Part shown: positions 1-13,152 of the stretch, piece by piece
Position numbering within the stretch: position 1 is the stretch's first letter
Layout: each line of letters begins with the position of its first letter
Made by a program: the position numbers and the translations under genes
Assembly (NCBI GenBank): GCA_024636775.1
Contig: JAGXGP010000079.1
Span: 1 to 36,927, forward strand
Direction: 5' to 3'
DNA from: Hydrogenophilales bacterium
Lineage (GTDB): Bacteria; Pseudomonadota; Gammaproteobacteria; Burkholderiales; Thiobacillaceae
Length of the DNA stretch: 36,927 bases
The notes under the pieces: generated by a model
Seen by the model: the letters and a program-made list of their open reading frames with translations, nothing else
Told to the model about the DNA's origin: nothing
The model's database searches: none

Positions 1-361
1 CAACGATGCCAGCGGACTGCAGCAGAAAAACAAAGGGCGCCGAGGAACCATCCATGATGGGAATTTCGGGGCCGGTCAGATCAACAATCAGGTTGTCGAT
101 GCCGAGGCCCGCGAGCGCTGACATCAGATGCTCGACGGTGGACACCTTGGCGGGGCCCGATTCGAGCATGGAACACAGCCGGGTGTCGGTGACCAGATAA
201 GGGTCGGCTTTGAGTTCAGCGGGGGGATCGAGGTCCATCCGCCGGAACACAATGCCAGAATTGGGTGCAGCCGGGCGCAAGGTCATCTCGACCTTGATGC
301 CGGAATGCAGGCCCACGCCTGTGGCGCGGACGGGGGTTTTTAGCGTGCGCTGCTTGATCAT
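1..361 (-). CDS. lpxC: UDP-3-O-acyl-N-acetylglucosamine deacetylase, N-terminal part (runs off the left edge)
   Basis: Manual minus-strand translation from the ATG at 361: [47 protein letters not shown]...[38 protein letters not shown]. These are LpxC N-terminal motifs. Position after ftsZ is the usual one. Confidence 0.95.
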   Translation of the reverse strand, partial: MIKQRTLKTPVRATGVGLHSGIKVEMTLRPAAPNSGIVFRRMDLDPPAELKADPYLVTDTRLCSMLESGPAKVSTVEHLMSALAGLGIDNLIVDLTGPEIPIMDGSSAPFVFLLQSAGIV

Positions 362-461
362 CCTGTCATTTTAACCGGTCGCAGGGGGAGGGCGAGAGGA
401 GTGGAGGTACCGGGCTTGTGACCACGGTACCCTGATTGGGTTCACCCTTTCCCCCCGCGCC

Positions 462-1607
462 TTAATCAGCCTGACGACGCAGAAACGCCGGGATATCCAG
501 GGTGTCGATGCCGGAATCGGTCATTGCCTGAATGGTGCGCGAACGACGGCTGGTCATCACGCTGGGCAGCTCTTCACTATTACCCACCATCATCGGCGCA
601 TCATCGGTGCCGGTACGGATAATCTGCATTGGTTTGGGTTGCGAGCGTGACACGGGGTTGCCCAGACCGGTTGCGACCATGGTGACGCGCAACGATTCAC
701 CCATTTCATCGTCAAGAACCTGGCCAACGATGACGCTGGCTTCTTCGGCAGTGAACGCCTTGATGGTGTTCATCACCTCGTGAATTTCACGCATCTTCAC
801 GCTGGACGAAGCGGTGATGTTGACCAGTACGCCACGGGCGCCGGCCAGATTGACGTCTTCCAGCAGCGGGCTGGCAACAGCCTGTTCGGCGGCGATGCGC
901 GCGCGGTTCTCGCCACTGGCTTCGGCCGATCCCATCATGGCCATGCCCATTTCGCTCATCACGGTACGCACGTCAGCAAAGTCGACGTTGACCAGGCCTG
1001 GACAGTTGATGACTTCAGCAATGCCGCCGACCGCGCCGTGCAGCACGTTGTTGGCTGCCTTGAACGCGTCGAGCATCGACACATCGTCGCCCAGCACCTG
1101 CATCAGCTTTTCATTGGGGATGATGATCAGCGAATCAACGTGACGCGCCAGTGCCTCGATACCGGCGTTGGCGGCGCGAACCCGTTTGCCTTCGAACAGG
1201 AATGGCTTGGTGACAACGGCCACGGTGAGAATACCCAATTCCTTGGCGACTTCTGCCACCACGGGGGCAGCGCCGGTGCCAGTGCCGCCGCCCATGCCGG
1301 CGGTGATGAACAGCATGTCGGCGCCGTCGATCAGTTCAGCGATGCGCTCGCGGTCTTCCAACGCGGCTTCGCGGCCGATGTCCGGATTGGCGCCTGCGCC
1401 CAGGCCCTTGGTCACGCCATTGCCGAGTTGCAACTGCAATTTGGCCTGGTTGCGCTTCAGCGCCTGCGAATCGGTATTAATGGCGATGAATTCCACGCCA
1501 GTCAAACCCGAACTGATCATGTGGTCAACTGCGTTACCACCGCATCCGCCCACACCAATCACTTTAATCACCGCATCCTGGGTGTCTACATCCATCAGTT
1601 CAAACAT
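462..1607 (-). CDS. ftsZ: Cell division protein FtsZ (start placed at MFELMDVD; the ORF extends to 1628)
   Basis: Tubulin-type GTP-binding motif GGGTGTGAAPVVA, GVGGCGGNAVDHM, and conserved C-terminal peptide DTLDIPAFLRRQAD. Confidence 0.98.
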   Translation of the reverse strand: MFELMDVDTQDAVIKVIGVGGCGGNAVDHMISSGLTGVEFIAINTDSQALKRNQAKLQLQLGNGVTKGLGAGANPDIGREAALEDRERIAELIDGADMLFITAGMGGGTGTGAAPVVAEVAKELGILTVAVVTKPFLFEGKRVRAANAGIEALARHVDSLIIIPNEKLMQVLGDDVSMLDAFKAANNVLHGAVGGIAEVINCPGLVNVDFADVRTVMSEMGMAMMGSAEASGENRARIAAEQAVASPLLEDVNLAGARGVLVNITASSSVKMREIHEVMNTIKAFTAEEASVIVGQVLDDEMGESLRVTMVATGLGNPVSRSQPKPMQIIRTGTDDAPMMVGNSEELPSVMTSRRSRTIQAMTDSGIDTLDIPAFLRRQAD

Positions 1608-1739
1608 ATTGCTCTCCTTTTTACCCAATCAAAAACCACACTCTTGACTCTTTTGATGTGTTTGCCGCGATGTGTTTACGCATCTGGCACGACCATCAAA
1701 TCCCGTTTCAACGTCGCCTGTTTTAATCCTGCGGCGCCG

Positions 1740-2975
1740 TCAGAAATTGCCTTTGAACCAGCTCTTCATCCTTTCCAGAATGTCCTTCAAGTTATTGCCC
1801 GATAACTTGGGCGCATTGCGCCCGCGTGCCTCCAGCCCTGCCAGCAGCAGGCCCATGCAAGTGGCATAACGCGGGTTGTGCATCACTTCGGCCAGCCCGC
1901 CTTCGTAGCGTGGCCAACCCATGCGCACCGGCATGTGAAACACTTCTTCACCCAGTTCGACCATGCCCTGCATCCCCGCTGATCCGCCGGTAATGACGAT
2001 GCCGGACGACAACAATTCCTCGAAGCCACTGCGGCGCAATTCGGCCTGAACCAGCGAATACAGTTCCTCCATGCGGGGCTCGATAAACTCTGCCAGGGTT
2101 TGTTTGGACAACGTGCGCGGGGGACGGTCACCAATCCCGGGCACCTCGATCATGTCGCGCGCATCGGCCAACTGACGCAACGCGCAGCCGTAGCGCACCT
2201 TGATGTCTTCGGCTTCCTTGGGCGGAGTGCGCAGTGCCACCGCGATGTCGTTGTTGACCTGATCGCCAGCAACGGGAATCACAGCGGTATGACGTATTGC
2301 CCCGTTGGTGAACACGGCGATGTCGGTGGTGCCGCCGCCGATGTCGACCAGACACACGCCGAGTTCCTTTTCGTCTTCGGTAAGCACCGCCATCGCCGAA
2401 GCCAGCGGCTGCAGCACTAGGTCATCGACTTCCAGTCCGCAACGGCGCACGCATTTAATGATGTTCTGCGCTGCTGATACGGCACCGGTGACGATGTGCA
2501 CTTTGACTTCGAGCCGTACTGCGCTCATGCCCAGCGGATCACGCACGTCTTCCTGGCCATCCACAATAAATTCCTGCGGGATGGTGTGCAGTACCTGCTG
2601 GTCAGTCGGAATGTTGACCGCACGGGCGGTTTCCACCACCCGGTCGACATCCATCTGACTGATTTCCTTGTCCTTGATGGCAAACATTCCGTGCGAGTTG
2701 AAGCTCTTAATGTGGCTGCCAGCAATGCCGGTATAGACCTCGCGAATCTTGCAGTCCGCCATCAATTCGGCTTCTTCAAGCGCACGCTGGATGGCGTTGA
2801 CGGTCGCTTCGATGTTGACCACCACGCCCCGTCTCAGTCCCTTTGATGGGTGTGTGCCCATGCCGATGATTTCCAGTTCGTCTTCTTCGTTGATTTCAGC
2901 AACGATGCAAACGATTTTGGAGGTGCCGATATCGAGGCCGACGACCAGGTTTTTAGGGTCTCTGGGCTTACTCAT
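1740..2975 (-). CDS. ftsA: Cell division protein FtsA
   Basis: VVGLDIGTSKIVCIVAE, DIGGGTTDIAVF, C-terminal amphipathic MKSWFKGNF. Start overlaps the ftsQ stop (ATGA). Confidence 0.97.
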   Translation of the reverse strand: MSKPRDPKNLVVGLDIGTSKIVCIVAEINEEDELEIIGMGTHPSKGLRRGVVVNIEATVNAIQRALEEAELMADCKIREVYTGIAGSHIKSFNSHGMFAIKDKEISQMDVDRVVETARAVNIPTDQQVLHTIPQEFIVDGQEDVRDPLGMSAVRLEVKVHIVTGAVSAAQNIIKCVRRCGLEVDDLVLQPLASAMAVLTEDEKELGVCLVDIGGGTTDIAVFTNGAIRHTAVIPVAGDQVNNDIAVALRTPPKEAEDIKVRYGCALRQLADARDMIEVPGIGDRPPRTLSKQTLAEFIEPRMEELYSLVQAELRRSGFEELLSSGIVITGGSAGMQGMVELGEEVFHMPVRMGWPRYEGGLAEVMHNPRYATCMGLLLAGLEARGRNAPKLSGNNLKDILERMKSWFKGNF

Positions 2976-3766
2976 GATGTACTCAGTTTGAATGGGGATA
3001 CGCCACGGGGCATCCGTACTGCGAAACCGTCCGGGTAACGCAAGTCAACCGTAACGGGGTGTACAGGGGTGACAGTTTCAATAGGGGTTTCCGTCGCGTT
3101 TGATGCCGCTGTGTTTGCAACAAGCGGTGCGGCAAACACGCGTGGGTAAAACGCAACAAAACGGGCTAGGCGAACGTTTACCTGTTCACGACCCAACGCG
3201 ATCTGCATGCCGTTGTCCAGACGAATGCGCCATGCCCGGCGCGGCGACAGGCGTAATTCGTCAATCGTCATGCCCAAGGGCGCCAAGGCAGCCTGATAGC
3301 TGTGGAATGCCGTCACCACTTCGGCGCTGCTTTCCGCCGGCCCAGACAAACGGGGCAGTGGTTGGTTAAGCGCTGCGACGAACACCTCGCCCGCCTCACT
3401 CACTAACGCGTTATCGTTCCAGCGTGCCAGCGGCACATGCTCTACCAGGGTTACGACCAACGTGTCAGGCCAACGGCGCTCAACTCGTGCCTCACGAACC
3501 CACGGCAACTTTTCCAGACTGCTGCGAACACGTTCGAGGTCAACCGTAAAGAATGTGCCTCGCACCCGGCGTTCGGCGACTAGCTGAATCTGCGCTTTGG
3601 TCACATGCGCCATCGGCGTTTTCACATCAAGGTTATGCAGGGCAAACACCGGTTGTGCTGCGACCCAATTCACCACGCCATAAGTCAAAAGACCCAGCGC
3701 GCCCCACGTCAGCACGCGAGCGAGCTGACACATGGGGTGAGCAGCGAGTTCGGCATGGGTACTCAT
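2972..3766 (-). CDS. ftsQ: Cell division protein FtsQ (start placed at [15 protein letters not shown] overlap with ddlB)
   Basis: Single N-terminal TM segment, POTRA-like region ([31 protein letters not shown]); located between ddlB and ftsA. Confidence 0.93.
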   Translation of the reverse strand: MSTHAELAAHPMCQLARVLTWGALGLLTYGVVNWVAAQPVFALHNLDVKTPMAHVTKAQIQLVAERRVRGTFFTVDLERVRSSLEKLPWVREARVERRWPDTLVVTLVEHVPLARWNDNALVSEAGEVFVAALNQPLPRLSGPAESSAEVVTAFHSYQAALAPLGMTIDELRLSPRRAWRIRLDNGMQIALGREQVNVRLARFVAFYPRVFAAPLVANTAASNATETPIETVTPVHPVTVDLRYPDGFAVRMPRGVSPFKLSTS

Positions 3767-4695
3767 GCCAGCGTCTGCTCCAGAATTTGCATACACAACG
3801 TATCGAAATCCAGACCCGCCACGCGGGCGGCCATCGGCACCAGGCTGTGATCGGTCATGCCAGGGGACGTATTCGCCTCCAGCAAATAGGGATTGCCAAG
3901 GCTGTCCAGCATGATGTCCACGCGACCCCAGCCGCGCCCACCAATCAGGCGAAATGCCTCCAGCGCCAGTTGCCGCAATGCCATCTCTTGTGACTCCAGC
4001 AGGCCCGCTGGACAGTGGTACTGGGTATCGTTACGCAGATACTTGGCTTCGAAGTCGTAAAAGTCTCTGTCCTTGGCGGGTTCCAGATGAATCAGCGGAA
4101 AAGCGGTACCACCCAGGATGCCGACGGTGAACTCAGCACCATCGATAAACCGTTCAGCCAATACCAACGGATCGTGCTCGGCGGCAAGCTCATATGCCGC
4201 TTTCAGTGTGCCTGGTTCGGTCACCTTGCTCATGCCGATGCTGGATCCCTCACGCGCAGGCTTCACAAAAATCGGCAAACCCAGCTTCTTCTCCACCGCA
4301 ATAAAATCGCTTGCAGCGTTGAGCATTTCCCAGTCGGCTGTGGGTAGGCCGGCCGCGCGCCACAACAGTTTGGTGCGCCACTTGTCCATCCCCAGCGCCG
4401 AAGACATGACGCCGCTTCCGGTGTAGGGGAGATGGAGCAATTCAAGTGCCCCTTGCATGCAACCGTCTTCTCCGTAACGACCATGCAAAGCGATGAATAC
4501 CCGATCGAACTCGCCTGTGATCAGGTCGCCAAAATTGCGATTGGCCGGATCGAACGGGTGCGCGTCAACACCTTGACGCGTCAATGCCGCCAACACTGCC
4601 GCGCCGCTGTTCAACGATACCGGGCGCTCAGCCGATGTTCCACCCAACATGACAGCGACCTTGCCAAACCGCTTCGCCGGACTCTCTTGATTCAC
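3763..4695 (-). CDS. ddlB: D-alanine--D-alanine ligase
   Basis: [62 protein letters not shown]. Confidence 0.97.
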   Translation of the reverse strand: MNQESPAKRFGKVAVMLGGTSAERPVSLNSGAAVLAALTRQGVDAHPFDPANRNFGDLITGEFDRVFIALHGRYGEDGCMQGALELLHLPYTGSGVMSSALGMDKWRTKLLWRAAGLPTADWEMLNAASDFIAVEKKLGLPIFVKPAREGSSIGMSKVTEPGTLKAAYELAAEHDPLVLAERFIDGAEFTVGILGGTAFPLIHLEPAKDRDFYDFEAKYLRNDTQYHCPAGLLESQEMALRQLALEAFRLIGGRGWGRVDIMLDSLGNPYLLEANTSPGMTDHSLVPMAARVAGLDFDTLCMQILEQTLA

Positions 4696-5666
4696 TGCCG
4701 CTCTCCAATAATTCTGACTTCGCGTATCAGCTGCACGTTGGTGCGCGCCTCAACACTGCCTTCCACATGTTCAATCAGGCGCTCGATGTCGGTTGCACTG
4801 GCATTGCCCACATTGACAATAAAGTTGGCGTGCTTTTCTGATACTTGGGCGCCGCCAATCCGAAAACCCTTGAGCCCACAGCACTCAACCAATCGGGCAG
4901 CATGATCACCTGGAGGATTGCGAAACACCGAGCCCGCATTCGGCAAATTCAGTGGCTGCGAGGCGATGCGCTGTTTCAGCAATGACTTGATCGTCTCGCG
5001 CGAAGCGATGCCGTCACCGCGCGGCAATCGAAACCAGCCCCCGATGAACCATTCCTGCTCACCGTGTTTGAGCGCCACATGTCGATAACCGGTTATGTAC
5101 TCATCCGGGTAACGCTCATGGAGTTGGCCTTGCCGATTCACTGTCTGAACCTGAACCAGTTTGTCCCAGGTTTCGCCGCCATAGCAGCCTGCATTCATCG
5201 CAATGGCGCCACCGACCGTGCCTGGTATCCCCGCCCAGAATTCACCGCCGACCAGATTGTGATTGGCAGCAAAACGTGCGAGCTTCGGCGATGCGACCCC
5301 GGCCTGGGCAAAAACCAAAGAGGAGTCTGCATCTGAAGGGCCGGGAGGCAAGCCATGCACCCGGCTCTCGATTGAGATTTTCTTGAGCACACCGTGTAAC
5401 AAAATCACTACGCCAGAAACGCCGCCGTCACGCACCAGCAGGTTGCTGCCCAGCCCGACCATATGGATGTCTTCGCGCAACGGAAGCGATCGCAACAGCC
5501 AGGTCAAATCTTCCAGGTCGGCCGGAATGTAAACACGTTTGGCGGCACCGCCTGCGCGCCACGACACATGCTTTTTCATCGGCTCGTTGTATAGGAAGTA
5601 TCCACGCAACGTCGGCGCGGCGCCCCCGCCCAAATCCATTTCGCTCATCCGGTAGTCATGACGCAT
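4692..5666 (-). CDS. murB: UDP-N-acetylenolpyruvoylglucosamine reductase
   Basis: [58 protein letters not shown]. The start could be the internal Met at about 5648. Confidence 0.96.
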   Translation of the reverse strand: MRHDYRMSEMDLGGGAAPTLRGYFLYNEPMKKHVSWRAGGAAKRVYIPADLEDLTWLLRSLPLREDIHMVGLGSNLLVRDGGVSGVVILLHGVLKKISIESRVHGLPPGPSDADSSLVFAQAGVASPKLARFAANHNLVGGEFWAGIPGTVGGAIAMNAGCYGGETWDKLVQVQTVNRQGQLHERYPDEYITGYRHVALKHGEQEWFIGGWFRLPRGDGIASRETIKSLLKQRIASQPLNLPNAGSVFRNPPGDHAARLVECCGLKGFRIGGAQVSEKHANFIVNVGNASATDIERLIEHVEGSVEARTNVQLIREVRIIGERQ

Positions 5667-7047
5667 GCGTCTCTCCCAGGATTGGCGCTACATGGCTTAT
5701 GTTGCCTGCTCCCATGACCAACACCACATCACCATCCTGCACGAGGTCGTGTACGGCTACAGGCAAATCGTCGACGCTTTCCACAAAAATGGGTTCAACC
5801 TTGCCCACTACTCGTACTGCACGTGCGAGCGCCCGACCATCCGCCGCCACAATCGGCGCTTCTCCAGCGGGATACACTTCGGTCAGTATTAGCACATCGG
5901 TTTCCGACAGGACTTTGACAAAGTCCTCGAAACAGTCGCGGGTTCGGGTATAGCGATGCGGCTGAAATACCAGCACCAGACGCTGACCCGGGAAAGCGCC
6001 ACGTGCTGCAGATAAGGTCGCGGCCATTTCAACCGGATGGTGGCCATAATCATCGACCAGTAAAAAATGACCGCCAGACTTGGCAGGCAATTCCCCATAG
6101 CGTTGAAAGCGCCGGCCCACGCCATGGAATTCAGCCAGCGCCTTAACGATGGCAGCATTGCTGGCACCGACTTCGGTTGCCACTGCAATGGCCGACAAGG
6201 CATTCAACACGTTGTGCATACCAGGGTGATTCAGCACGATATCAAGATCAGCCAGGCCTTCACGCCTGACGGTAAAGCACATTTGTCCATTCTCGAAGCG
6301 CGCATTGATTGCCCGAACCTGTGCCGATTCGTCGAATCCATACGTGGTGATCGGCTTGGTAATGCGCGGCATGATTTCGCGCACATTAAGGTCGTCGATA
6401 CACAACACCGCCATGCCGTAAAAAGGCAGGCGCTGACAAAAGTCTACAAAGGCCTGCTTCAGTCGTTCAAAATCGTGGCCGTAGGTGTCCATATGATCGG
6501 CATCGATGTTGGTGACGATTGCGATCACGGGAGTCAGATAAAGAAACGACGCGTCGGACTCGTCCGCCTCGGCCACCAGAAAATCACCTTGACCCAATCG
6601 TGCGTTGACGCCGGCGGCGGTCAACCTGCCGCCAATCACATAGGTCGGGTCCATCCCCGCTTCACCCAGTATGCTGGCGACCAGACTGGTGGTCGTGGTC
6701 TTGCCGTGGGTGCCGGCGATTGCTATGCCCTGCTTCAGGCGCATCAATTCGGCCAGCATCAGCGCGCGTGGAACGATGGGGATTTTGCTGTCACGGGCAG
6801 CCACCATTTCCGGATTGTCTTCCGCCACAGCAGTCGACACCACGACGGCATCCGCACTGGCAATATTGTCAGTGGCATGGCCTTGATGAATACGCGCACC
6901 CATTTTTGCCAATCGCTGCGTCACGACGTTGTCGGCCAGATCCGAACCGGACACCGAATAGCCCAGGTTTAGCAGCACTTCGGCGATACCACACATACCG
7001 ACGCCGCCGATGCCGATGAAATGGATGTGTTTGACCGCGTGCTTCAT
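5656..7047 (-). CDS. murC: UDP-N-acetylmuramate--L-alanine ligase
   Basis: [43 protein letters not shown]. Confidence 0.97.
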   Translation of the reverse strand: MKHAVKHIHFIGIGGVGMCGIAEVLLNLGYSVSGSDLADNVVTQRLAKMGARIHQGHATDNIASADAVVVSTAVAEDNPEMVAARDSKIPIVPRALMLAELMRLKQGIAIAGTHGKTTTTSLVASILGEAGMDPTYVIGGRLTAAGVNARLGQGDFLVAEADESDASFLYLTPVIAIVTNIDADHMDTYGHDFERLKQAFVDFCQRLPFYGMAVLCIDDLNVREIMPRITKPITTYGFDESAQVRAINARFENGQMCFTVRREGLADLDIVLNHPGMHNVLNALSAIAVATEVGASNAAIVKALAEFHGVGRRFQRYGELPAKSGGHFLLVDDYGHHPVEMAATLSAARGAFPGQRLVLVFQPHRYTRTRDCFEDFVKVLSETDVLILTEVYPAGEAPIVAADGRALARAVRVVGKVEPIFVESVDDLPVAVHDLVQDGDVVLVMGAGNISHVAPILGETHAS

Positions 7048-8135
7048 CGCGCGAGCGCCTCACAAATATCAGCAACCTGCCGGGTTGCATCGGGTTTGGC
7101 CAACGACAAGGCTTTCTCGGACATGACCGCGAGCGCGGTGCGGTCCAATTCACTCATCAAGCCAGCCAGTTTTTCCGCGCTTAATTCTTTTTGCTGAATC
7201 AGCCATGCTGCACCGGCCAGACTCAGAAATTCTGCATTTCCGGTTTGATGGTCATCTACCGCAAACGGGAAGGGCACCAATACTGCCGGCACCCCTGCGC
7301 AAGCCAGCTCGGCTACCGTCATGGCACCAGCACGGCAAATGGCGAAATCGCAATTCCTGTACGCGTCTGCCATATCCTCGATGTAATCGCAGACTTCAGC
7401 CTCGACACCGGCGGCAGCATAGTTCGCGCGCAACACATCAAGGTGCTGGCGTCCCGATTGATGCACCACCTGAGGACGTTTATCGGACGGCACCAAGGCC
7501 AGCGCCTTCGGAACCAGATCATTAAGCGCCGACGCGCCCAAGCTGCCGCCCACCACCAGCAGGCGCAACGGACCGCTGTGCGGCGTCCGGGTTGTTGTAG
7601 CGATATCCGTGCGTACCGGATTTCCCACCCATTCCGTCGTGACGTTACGGCAAGGGATGGGCTTGTCCACCGCATTCTTGAATGCCCTCGGAAAGGCGGT
7701 CAGTACCCGGTCAGCCAGGCAGGCCAATATCCGGTTGGTGAGCCCCCCGACTGAATTCTGCTCGTGAATGACCAGCGGACGATTCAACAAACTTGCCATC
7801 ATGCCGCCGGGGAAAGCCGTGTAGCCGCCCATGCCCAACACCACATCCGGCCGACGTTGCAGGATGACGCGCACACTCTGGCCGAAAGCAACCAGCAGCA
7901 TCAATGGCAACAACAGTTTCTTCAACACGCTCTTGCCGCGCATGCCGCCCATAGATACCCACACCATCTCGATACCCGCCGCAGGGACTACGCGCGCTTC
8001 AAGTCCCGCACGCGTACCCAGCCAGAACACGTCCCAGCCACGTGAGCGTAGCGCGTCCGCCACGGCAAGCGCGGGGTAGACATGGCCGCCAGTTCCACCA
8101 GCCATGACCATGAGGGTGCGATTCACGGCGGCCAT
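7044..8135 (-). CDS. murG: UDP-GlcNAc:undecaprenyl-PP-MurNAc-pentapeptide GlcNAc transferase (start placed at MAAVNRTL)
   Basis: [63 protein letters not shown] overlap with ftsW. Confidence 0.96.
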   Translation of the reverse strand: MAAVNRTLMVMAGGTGGHVYPALAVADALRSRGWDVFWLGTRAGLEARVVPAAGIEMVWVSMGGMRGKSVLKKLLLPLMLLVAFGQSVRVILQRRPDVVLGMGGYTAFPGGMMASLLNRPLVIHEQNSVGGLTNRILACLADRVLTAFPRAFKNAVDKPIPCRNVTTEWVGNPVRTDIATTTRTPHSGPLRLLVVGGSLGASALNDLVPKALALVPSDKRPQVVHQSGRQHLDVLRANYAAAGVEAEVCDYIEDMADAYRNCDFAICRAGAMTVAELACAGVPAVLVPFPFAVDDHQTGNAEFLSLAGAAWLIQQKELSAEKLAGLMSELDRTALAVMSEKALSLAKPDATRQVADICEALAR

Positions 8136-9292
8136 CAGAAAGTTTTTCCCCGCATCATCTGTCGATGTTCCCAATCGATGCGAAGCAACACGGCAATCGC
8201 CAGGCAGTTGGCAACGATGCCGCTGCCACCAAATGACAGGAAGGGCAGCGTGAGTCCTTTTGTCGGCAGCAAACCCACATTCACACCCATATTGATCAGC
8301 GCCTGAACGCCGAGCCAGATACCAATGCCCTGCGCCACCAGCGCGCAGAAATTGCGCTCGAGCTGCGCGGCACGATGGCCGATCAGGAAGGCTTTTACGA
8401 TGAGCCAGGCGAACATGCCTACAACGATGACTACGCCGACAAAGCCGAGTTCTTCAGCGATCACGGCGAGTAAAAAATCGGTGTGCGCTTCGGGTAAATA
8501 GAACAACTTCTCTACGCTGCCGCCCAGCCCCAAACCCATCCACTCGCCCCGGCCAAATGCAATCAGCGCGTGTGACAGTTGATAACCTTTGCCGTAGGGA
8601 TCGGCAAACGGATCCATGAAGCCAAGAATGCGCTGCATCCTGTATTCCGACGTGAAAATCAGCAGGGCAAACCCAACCAGCAGAACCACCATCAGGCCGG
8701 CAAATACTTTCCAGTTCAACCCGCCCAAAAACAGAATACCCATGGCGATCGACACGATGACCACGAAGGCCCCAAAATCAGGCTCATTCAATAACAGCGC
8801 ACCGGCCAGCATCATCACCGCAGCCATCGGCATGAAGCCCTTCTTGAAGTCATGCATGAAAGCGGCCTTGCGCGTGGTGTAGTCAGCCGCATACAGCACT
8901 GCAAGAAACTTCATCAGCTCAGATGGCTGAAGGTTGGCGAAACCAAGCGGAATCCAGCGACGACTACCATTAACCTCGCGCCCGATGCCGGGAATCAGCA
9001 CCACTACCAGCAACAACAGACCCGCAAGGAACAGAAACGGCGCCGCCTGCTGCCACACCCGTGTCGGCACCTGAAACGCACCGATACCGACGCCCACACC
9101 CAATATGATGAAGACGCCCTGCCGAATCAAATAGTATTCACCGTTGCCCCCGGTGTACCGGGCCGCTTCAGCAATGGCGATGGATGCGGAATAAACCATC
9201 ACCAGCCCGATTGCCAGCAATCCCATAGCCAGCCACAGCAAACCGAAATCAAGTTCGGCGCTGGGTTTGGGGGCGCGGGCAGCGTATAGCAT
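8135..9292 (-). CDS. ftsW: Peptidoglycan polymerase FtsW (SEDS family)
   Basis: Multi-[55 protein letters not shown]. Confidence 0.97.
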   Translation of the reverse strand: MLYAARAPKPSAELDFGLLWLAMGLLAIGLVMVYSASIAIAEAARYTGGNGEYYLIRQGVFIILGVGVGIGAFQVPTRVWQQAAPFLFLAGLLLLVVVLIPGIGREVNGSRRWIPLGFANLQPSELMKFLAVLYAADYTTRKAAFMHDFKKGFMPMAAVMMLAGALLLNEPDFGAFVVIVSIAMGILFLGGLNWKVFAGLMVVLLVGFALLIFTSEYRMQRILGFMDPFADPYGKGYQLSHALIAFGRGEWMGLGLGGSVEKLFYLPEAHTDFLLAVIAEELGFVGVVIVVGMFAWLIVKAFLIGHRAAQLERNFCALVAQGIGIWLGVQALINMGVNVGLLPTKGLTLPFLSFGGSGIVANCLAIAVLLRIDWEHRQMMRGKTF

Positions 9293-10716
9293 CAGCGAGC
9301 CGGCCTTTTAGCCGCCAGATTGTTCACGGCCTCGACGAACACTTCGGCACGATGAATATAGTTGCGGAACATATCGAAGCTGGCGCATGCGGGGGACAGC
9401 AACACGGCGTCACCGACCTGTGCCAGACACTGCGCTTTCTCGACGGCTTCTACCAGACTGCCAACCGGATACACTGCCACGCCACTGCCTTCTATTGCAG
9501 TCGCGATTAACGGAGCGTCGCGCCCTATCAACACGACCGCGCGAGCGTTGGCCGTCACTGCGGCCTTGAGTGGGCTGAAATCCTGCCCCTTGCCTTCGCC
9601 CCCCAAAATAACTACCGCACGACGGTCGCCCATCCCATAGAGTGCAGCTTCAGTTGCACCGACGTTGGTGCCTTTGGAGTCATCGTAATAGGTGACACCC
9701 TCAATTTCGGCGACCTTTTCCACCCGATGCGGCAGCCCCTTGAAATGCACCAGTCCACGCAGCAAGGTCTCGATAGGCTTGCCCAGCGTGCACGTTAGTG
9801 CCAACGCCGCCAACGCGTTGGCACCGTTGTGTAATCCTGCAACCGGCAGGGCTGACAGCGGCATCAGCATAGCGTCACCCTTGCACAGCTCGTTTTCACA
9901 CAAGCCAAAATTCTTGCCACTCGGGCAGCTATCCAGACCAAATGTGACGACCTGCCGCCCAGGAATTTCCATTGCCATGCTGCGCGCATCGTCACGATTC
10001 AAAACCTGGATGCCGTCGCCGCTAAATATCCGTGCCTTGGCCGCAGCGTAGGCGTCCATGTCGGCATAACGATCCATATGATCTTCCGACAAATTGAGCA
10101 CGGTGGCGGCGGTGGCGTTAAGACTGAAGGTCGTTTCCAGCTGAAAGCTGGACAGTTCAAGCACCCATACCTGCGGCGCAGCAGCCGTGTTCTGTTCGAC
10201 TTCCAACAACGCATCCAACACCGGCAGGCCAATGTTCCCCGCCACACAGGTGCGTAACCCGGCCATGCGACACATGTCTCCACACATCGCAGTCACAGTG
10301 CTTTTACCGTTGCTGCCGGTGATCGCAAGCACCTGCATCAGCCCACCCGAGTCGGCAGACTGTGCAGCTTGCTGGTTGAGCGCGGCGATAGCGCGTGCAA
10401 ATAGCTCAACGTCGCCTACGGCTTCGACGCCCGCAGCAATGGCGCGTGCGACGGCCGGTTCACCTAGCGCAATACCGGGGCTTACGACGAGCAGTTCTGC
10501 GGATTGCAGGCGCGCGTCTTCAAACGGGCCGGTGTAGAGCGAAACCTGCGGCAACATCTCAGCCAGATGCGCTGCCTGAGGGGGTGCCGCACGGCTATCG
10601 GCCACACTCACCTGCGCGCCCCGCGCCGCCAACCAGCGCGCGCACGACAAACCGGTATCACCCAGACCGAGGACCAGGATGTTTTTGCCCGAAAGATTAA
10701 GGCTGTCGTAGTTCAT
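9292..10716 (-). CDS. murD: UDP-N-acetylmuramoylalanine--D-glutamate ligase
   Basis: [58 protein letters not shown]. Confidence 0.97.
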   Translation of the reverse strand: MNYDSLNLSGKNILVLGLGDTGLSCARWLAARGAQVSVADSRAAPPQAAHLAEMLPQVSLYTGPFEDARLQSAELLVVSPGIALGEPAVARAIAAGVEAVGDVELFARAIAALNQQAAQSADSGGLMQVLAITGSNGKSTVTAMCGDMCRMAGLRTCVAGNIGLPVLDALLEVEQNTAAAPQVWVLELSSFQLETTFSLNATAATVLNLSEDHMDRYADMDAYAAAKARIFSGDGIQVLNRDDARSMAMEIPGRQVVTFGLDSCPSGKNFGLCENELCKGDAMLMPLSALPVAGLHNGANALAALALTCTLGKPIETLLRGLVHFKGLPHRVEKVAEIEGVTYYDDSKGTNVGATEAALYGMGDRRAVVILGGEGKGQDFSPLKAAVTANARAVVLIGRDAPLIATAIEGSGVAVYPVGSLVEAVEKAQCLAQVGDAVLLSPACASFDMFRNYIHRAEVFVEAVNNLAAKRPAR

Positions 10717-11798
10717 CGCAGCTTCAGGCTCGACAAACCAATCAGCACCAGCATCATGCTGATGATCCAGAACCGCACCACCACCTGATTTTCCTTCCAG
10801 CCTTTAAGTTCGTAGTGGTGATGGATCGGTGCCATGCGGAAGATGCGTTTTCCGGTGAGCTTGAACGAGGCAACCTGCACCATCACCGACAGGGTTTCGA
10901 CCACGAACACACCACACATGATGAAGAGCACGATTTCCTGGCGCACGATGACGGCGACCACGCCGAGCGCTGCGCCCAAAGCCAGCGCGCCGACATCGCC
11001 CATGAAGACCTCAGCCGGATAGGCGTTGAACCACAGAAAAGCCAATCCGGCACCTGCCATCGCAGCGCAGAATATAGCCAGTTCGCCAGCACCCGGAATA
11101 AAGGGCACGCCCAGATACTTTGAAAACACCGCGTTACCTGCAACATAGGCAAACAGCGCCAGTGCAGACGCGACCATCACCGTGGGCAGGATCGCCAACC
11201 CATCAAGGCCATCGGTCAGATTGACCGCGTTGCTCGATCCGACAATGACAAAATAAGTGAGCGCAATAAACGCAACGGCCGACATGGATAAGGTCGCATG
11301 CTTTAAAAAGGGAATGATGAGTTCGGTATGCACAGGCTCAGACGCGGTTTGCCAGAGGTAGACCGCGACCGCCAGGCCAATCACCGACTGCCAGAAATAT
11401 TTCCAGCGCGAGGGTAGGCCGCGCGAATTTTTCTCCACCACTTTGCGCCAGTCGTCGATCCAGCCGATGACGCCGAAGCCCACCAGAGTGAACAACGCAA
11501 CCCAGACATAGTCGTTCGACAAATCAGCCCACAACAGCGTGGTGATCGTGACCGAAACCAGAATCAGCGCGCCGCCCATGGTCGGCGTGCCTGCCTTGAC
11601 CAGATGGGTTTGCGGGCCATCGCTGCGTACAGACTGACCGATTTTCAGTGCGGCGAGCTTGCGGATCACGGCAGGGCCGACGATAAAGGAAATCGTCAGC
11701 GCAGTGAGCGTCGCCATCACCGCACGTAGCGTCAAATAATTAAAGACGTTGAATAGCCGAATATCCTGGCCGAGTTGTTGAAACAACCACAACAGCAT
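10713..11798 (-). CDS. mraY: Phospho-N-acetylmuramoyl-pentapeptide-transferase (start placed at MLLWLFQQ)
   Basis: [49 protein letters not shown]. Confidence 0.97.
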   Translation of the reverse strand: MLLWLFQQLGQDIRLFNVFNYLTLRAVMATLTALTISFIVGPAVIRKLAALKIGQSVRSDGPQTHLVKAGTPTMGGALILVSVTITTLLWADLSNDYVWVALFTLVGFGVIGWIDDWRKVVEKNSRGLPSRWKYFWQSVIGLAVAVYLWQTASEPVHTELIIPFLKHATLSMSAVAFIALTYFVIVGSSNAVNLTDGLDGLAILPTVMVASALALFAYVAGNAVFSKYLGVPFIPGAGELAIFCAAMAGAGLAFLWFNAYPAEVFMGDVGALALGAALGVVAVIVRQEIVLFIMCGVFVVETLSVMVQVASFKLTGKRIFRMAPIHHHYELKGWKENQVVVRFWIISMMLVLIGLSSLKLR

Positions 11799-11799
11799 G

Positions 11800-13152
11800 T
11801 CAGCTTGCCTCCATAAAACTTTGCACCACACGTTCCATTTTCATAAAGCGAGACCCCTTTACCAGCACGGTGGTTTCGGCCGTCAATTCGTTCTCGAGTT
11901 CGGCCAGCAATTCCTCTATCCGCTCGAAATGCATCGCTCCGGCACCGAAGGCGCCTGCCGTTTCCCGGGTTAAATCACCCAAGAGCAATAAGCGGTCAAT
12001 GCCTGCATCACGTGCAGCAAGGCCGATCTGGGCATGCATCGCGGCGGCGTCTGCCCCCAATTCACCCATATCCCCCAGCACCATCACTTTCTTGCCCGCA
12101 TGCTGAGCGAGGACGGTCAGCGCGGCTTTCACTGAATCGGGGTTAGCGTTATAGGTGTCGTCTATAAACGTGCTGCCATGCAGCGCGGTTTTTCTTTCCA
12201 TGCGGCCTTTCACTCCAGTAAATCCCGACAGCCCCACAACGATGCTGCGGTGGCTGATATCCAGCGCAAACGCAGTGGCCGCAGCGGCGAGCGCGTTCAT
12301 CACGTTATGCTCGCCGGGCACCTGCAGCGCGATTTCAAGGATGGCATTGGGCAACACCAGGGTCAGCGCTGCACCATATTCGGTAGGCTGATATTTCCCA
12401 CGCACCGCCGCCGGTTGGGTGAGACCAAAATCGGTGACGCTGCGCTGCGCATTGAATTCACGCCACAACCAGGCATGAGGATCATCGGCGTTAAACACGG
12501 CGATTCCTGCGCGCGTCAAGCCATTGAATATTTCACCCTTGGCCCGCGCGATATTTTCGACTGAGCCCAGGAATTCGATATGTGCCGTCATGGCGTTATT
12601 GATCACGGCCACATCGGGACGTGCCAGTCGCGTCAGATAATCGATTTCACCCGCATGGTTCATGCCCATTTCAAATACGGCAAACTGATGCGTCTCGCGC
12701 AAGCGCAGCAGCATCAGCGGCAAACCGATATCGTTATTCAGGTTGCCTTCGGTATTGAGCACAGCGTCTTCAGCCCCTGCTTCCACGCGCAAGATTGCTG
12801 CCAGCATCTCCTTCACCGTGGTTTTACCGTTGCTGCCGGTCACTGCCACCACCGGCAAGCTGAAGCGTGCGCGCCAGTCCGCAGCCAGTTTGCCCAATGC
12901 AAGCCGAGTGTCGTCAACCCGGAGGGCACTTGAATTTTCTGGCGCCTGAGTTTGATCCAGCACCACCCCTACCGCACCTTGCTGCAAAGCCCGTGCGGCG
13001 AAGGTGCCGCCATCGAACTTGTCGCCACGCAGCGCAATGAACAAATCGCCCGGCAGGATCGATCGACTGTCGGTGGACACGCGCAGCACGTCGGTGTCCG
13101 TGCCATCAAAAGGCACGTCCAGCATGGCGGCCGCCTCGGCAAGACGCATCAT
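11800..13152 (-). CDS. murF: UDP-N-acetylmuramoyl-tripeptide--D-alanyl-D-alanine ligase
   Basis: [62 protein letters not shown]. Confidence 0.96.
   Translation of the reverse strand: MMRLAEAAAMLDVPFDGTDTDVLRVSTDSRSILPGDLFIALRGDKFDGGTFAARALQQGAVGVVLDQTQAPENSSALRVDDTRLALGKLAADWRARFSLPVVAVTGSNGKTTVKEMLAAILRVEAGAEDAVLNTEGNLNNDIGLPLMLLRLRETHQFAVFEMGMNHAGEIDYLTRLARPDVAVINNAMTAHIEFLGSVENIARAKGEIFNGLTRAGIAVFNADDPHAWLWREFNAQRSVTDFGLTQPAAVRGKYQPTEYGAALTLVLPNAILEIALQVPGEHNVMNALAAAATAFALDISHRSIVVGLSGFTGVKGRMERKTALHGSTFIDDTYNANPDSVKAALTVLAQHAGKKVMVLGDMGELGADAAAMHAQIGLAARDAGIDRLLLLGDLTRETAGAFGAGAMHFERIEELLAELENELTAETTVLVKGSRFMKMERVVQSFMEAS

Noticed and set aside
780-1805. 341-aa plus-strand ORF over ftsZ
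   Set aside because: Antisense shadow of ftsZ/ftsA; His/Gln-rich with no domain signature.
6067-6972. 301-aa plus-strand ORF over murC
   Set aside because: Antisense shadow of the clearly recognised murC gene.
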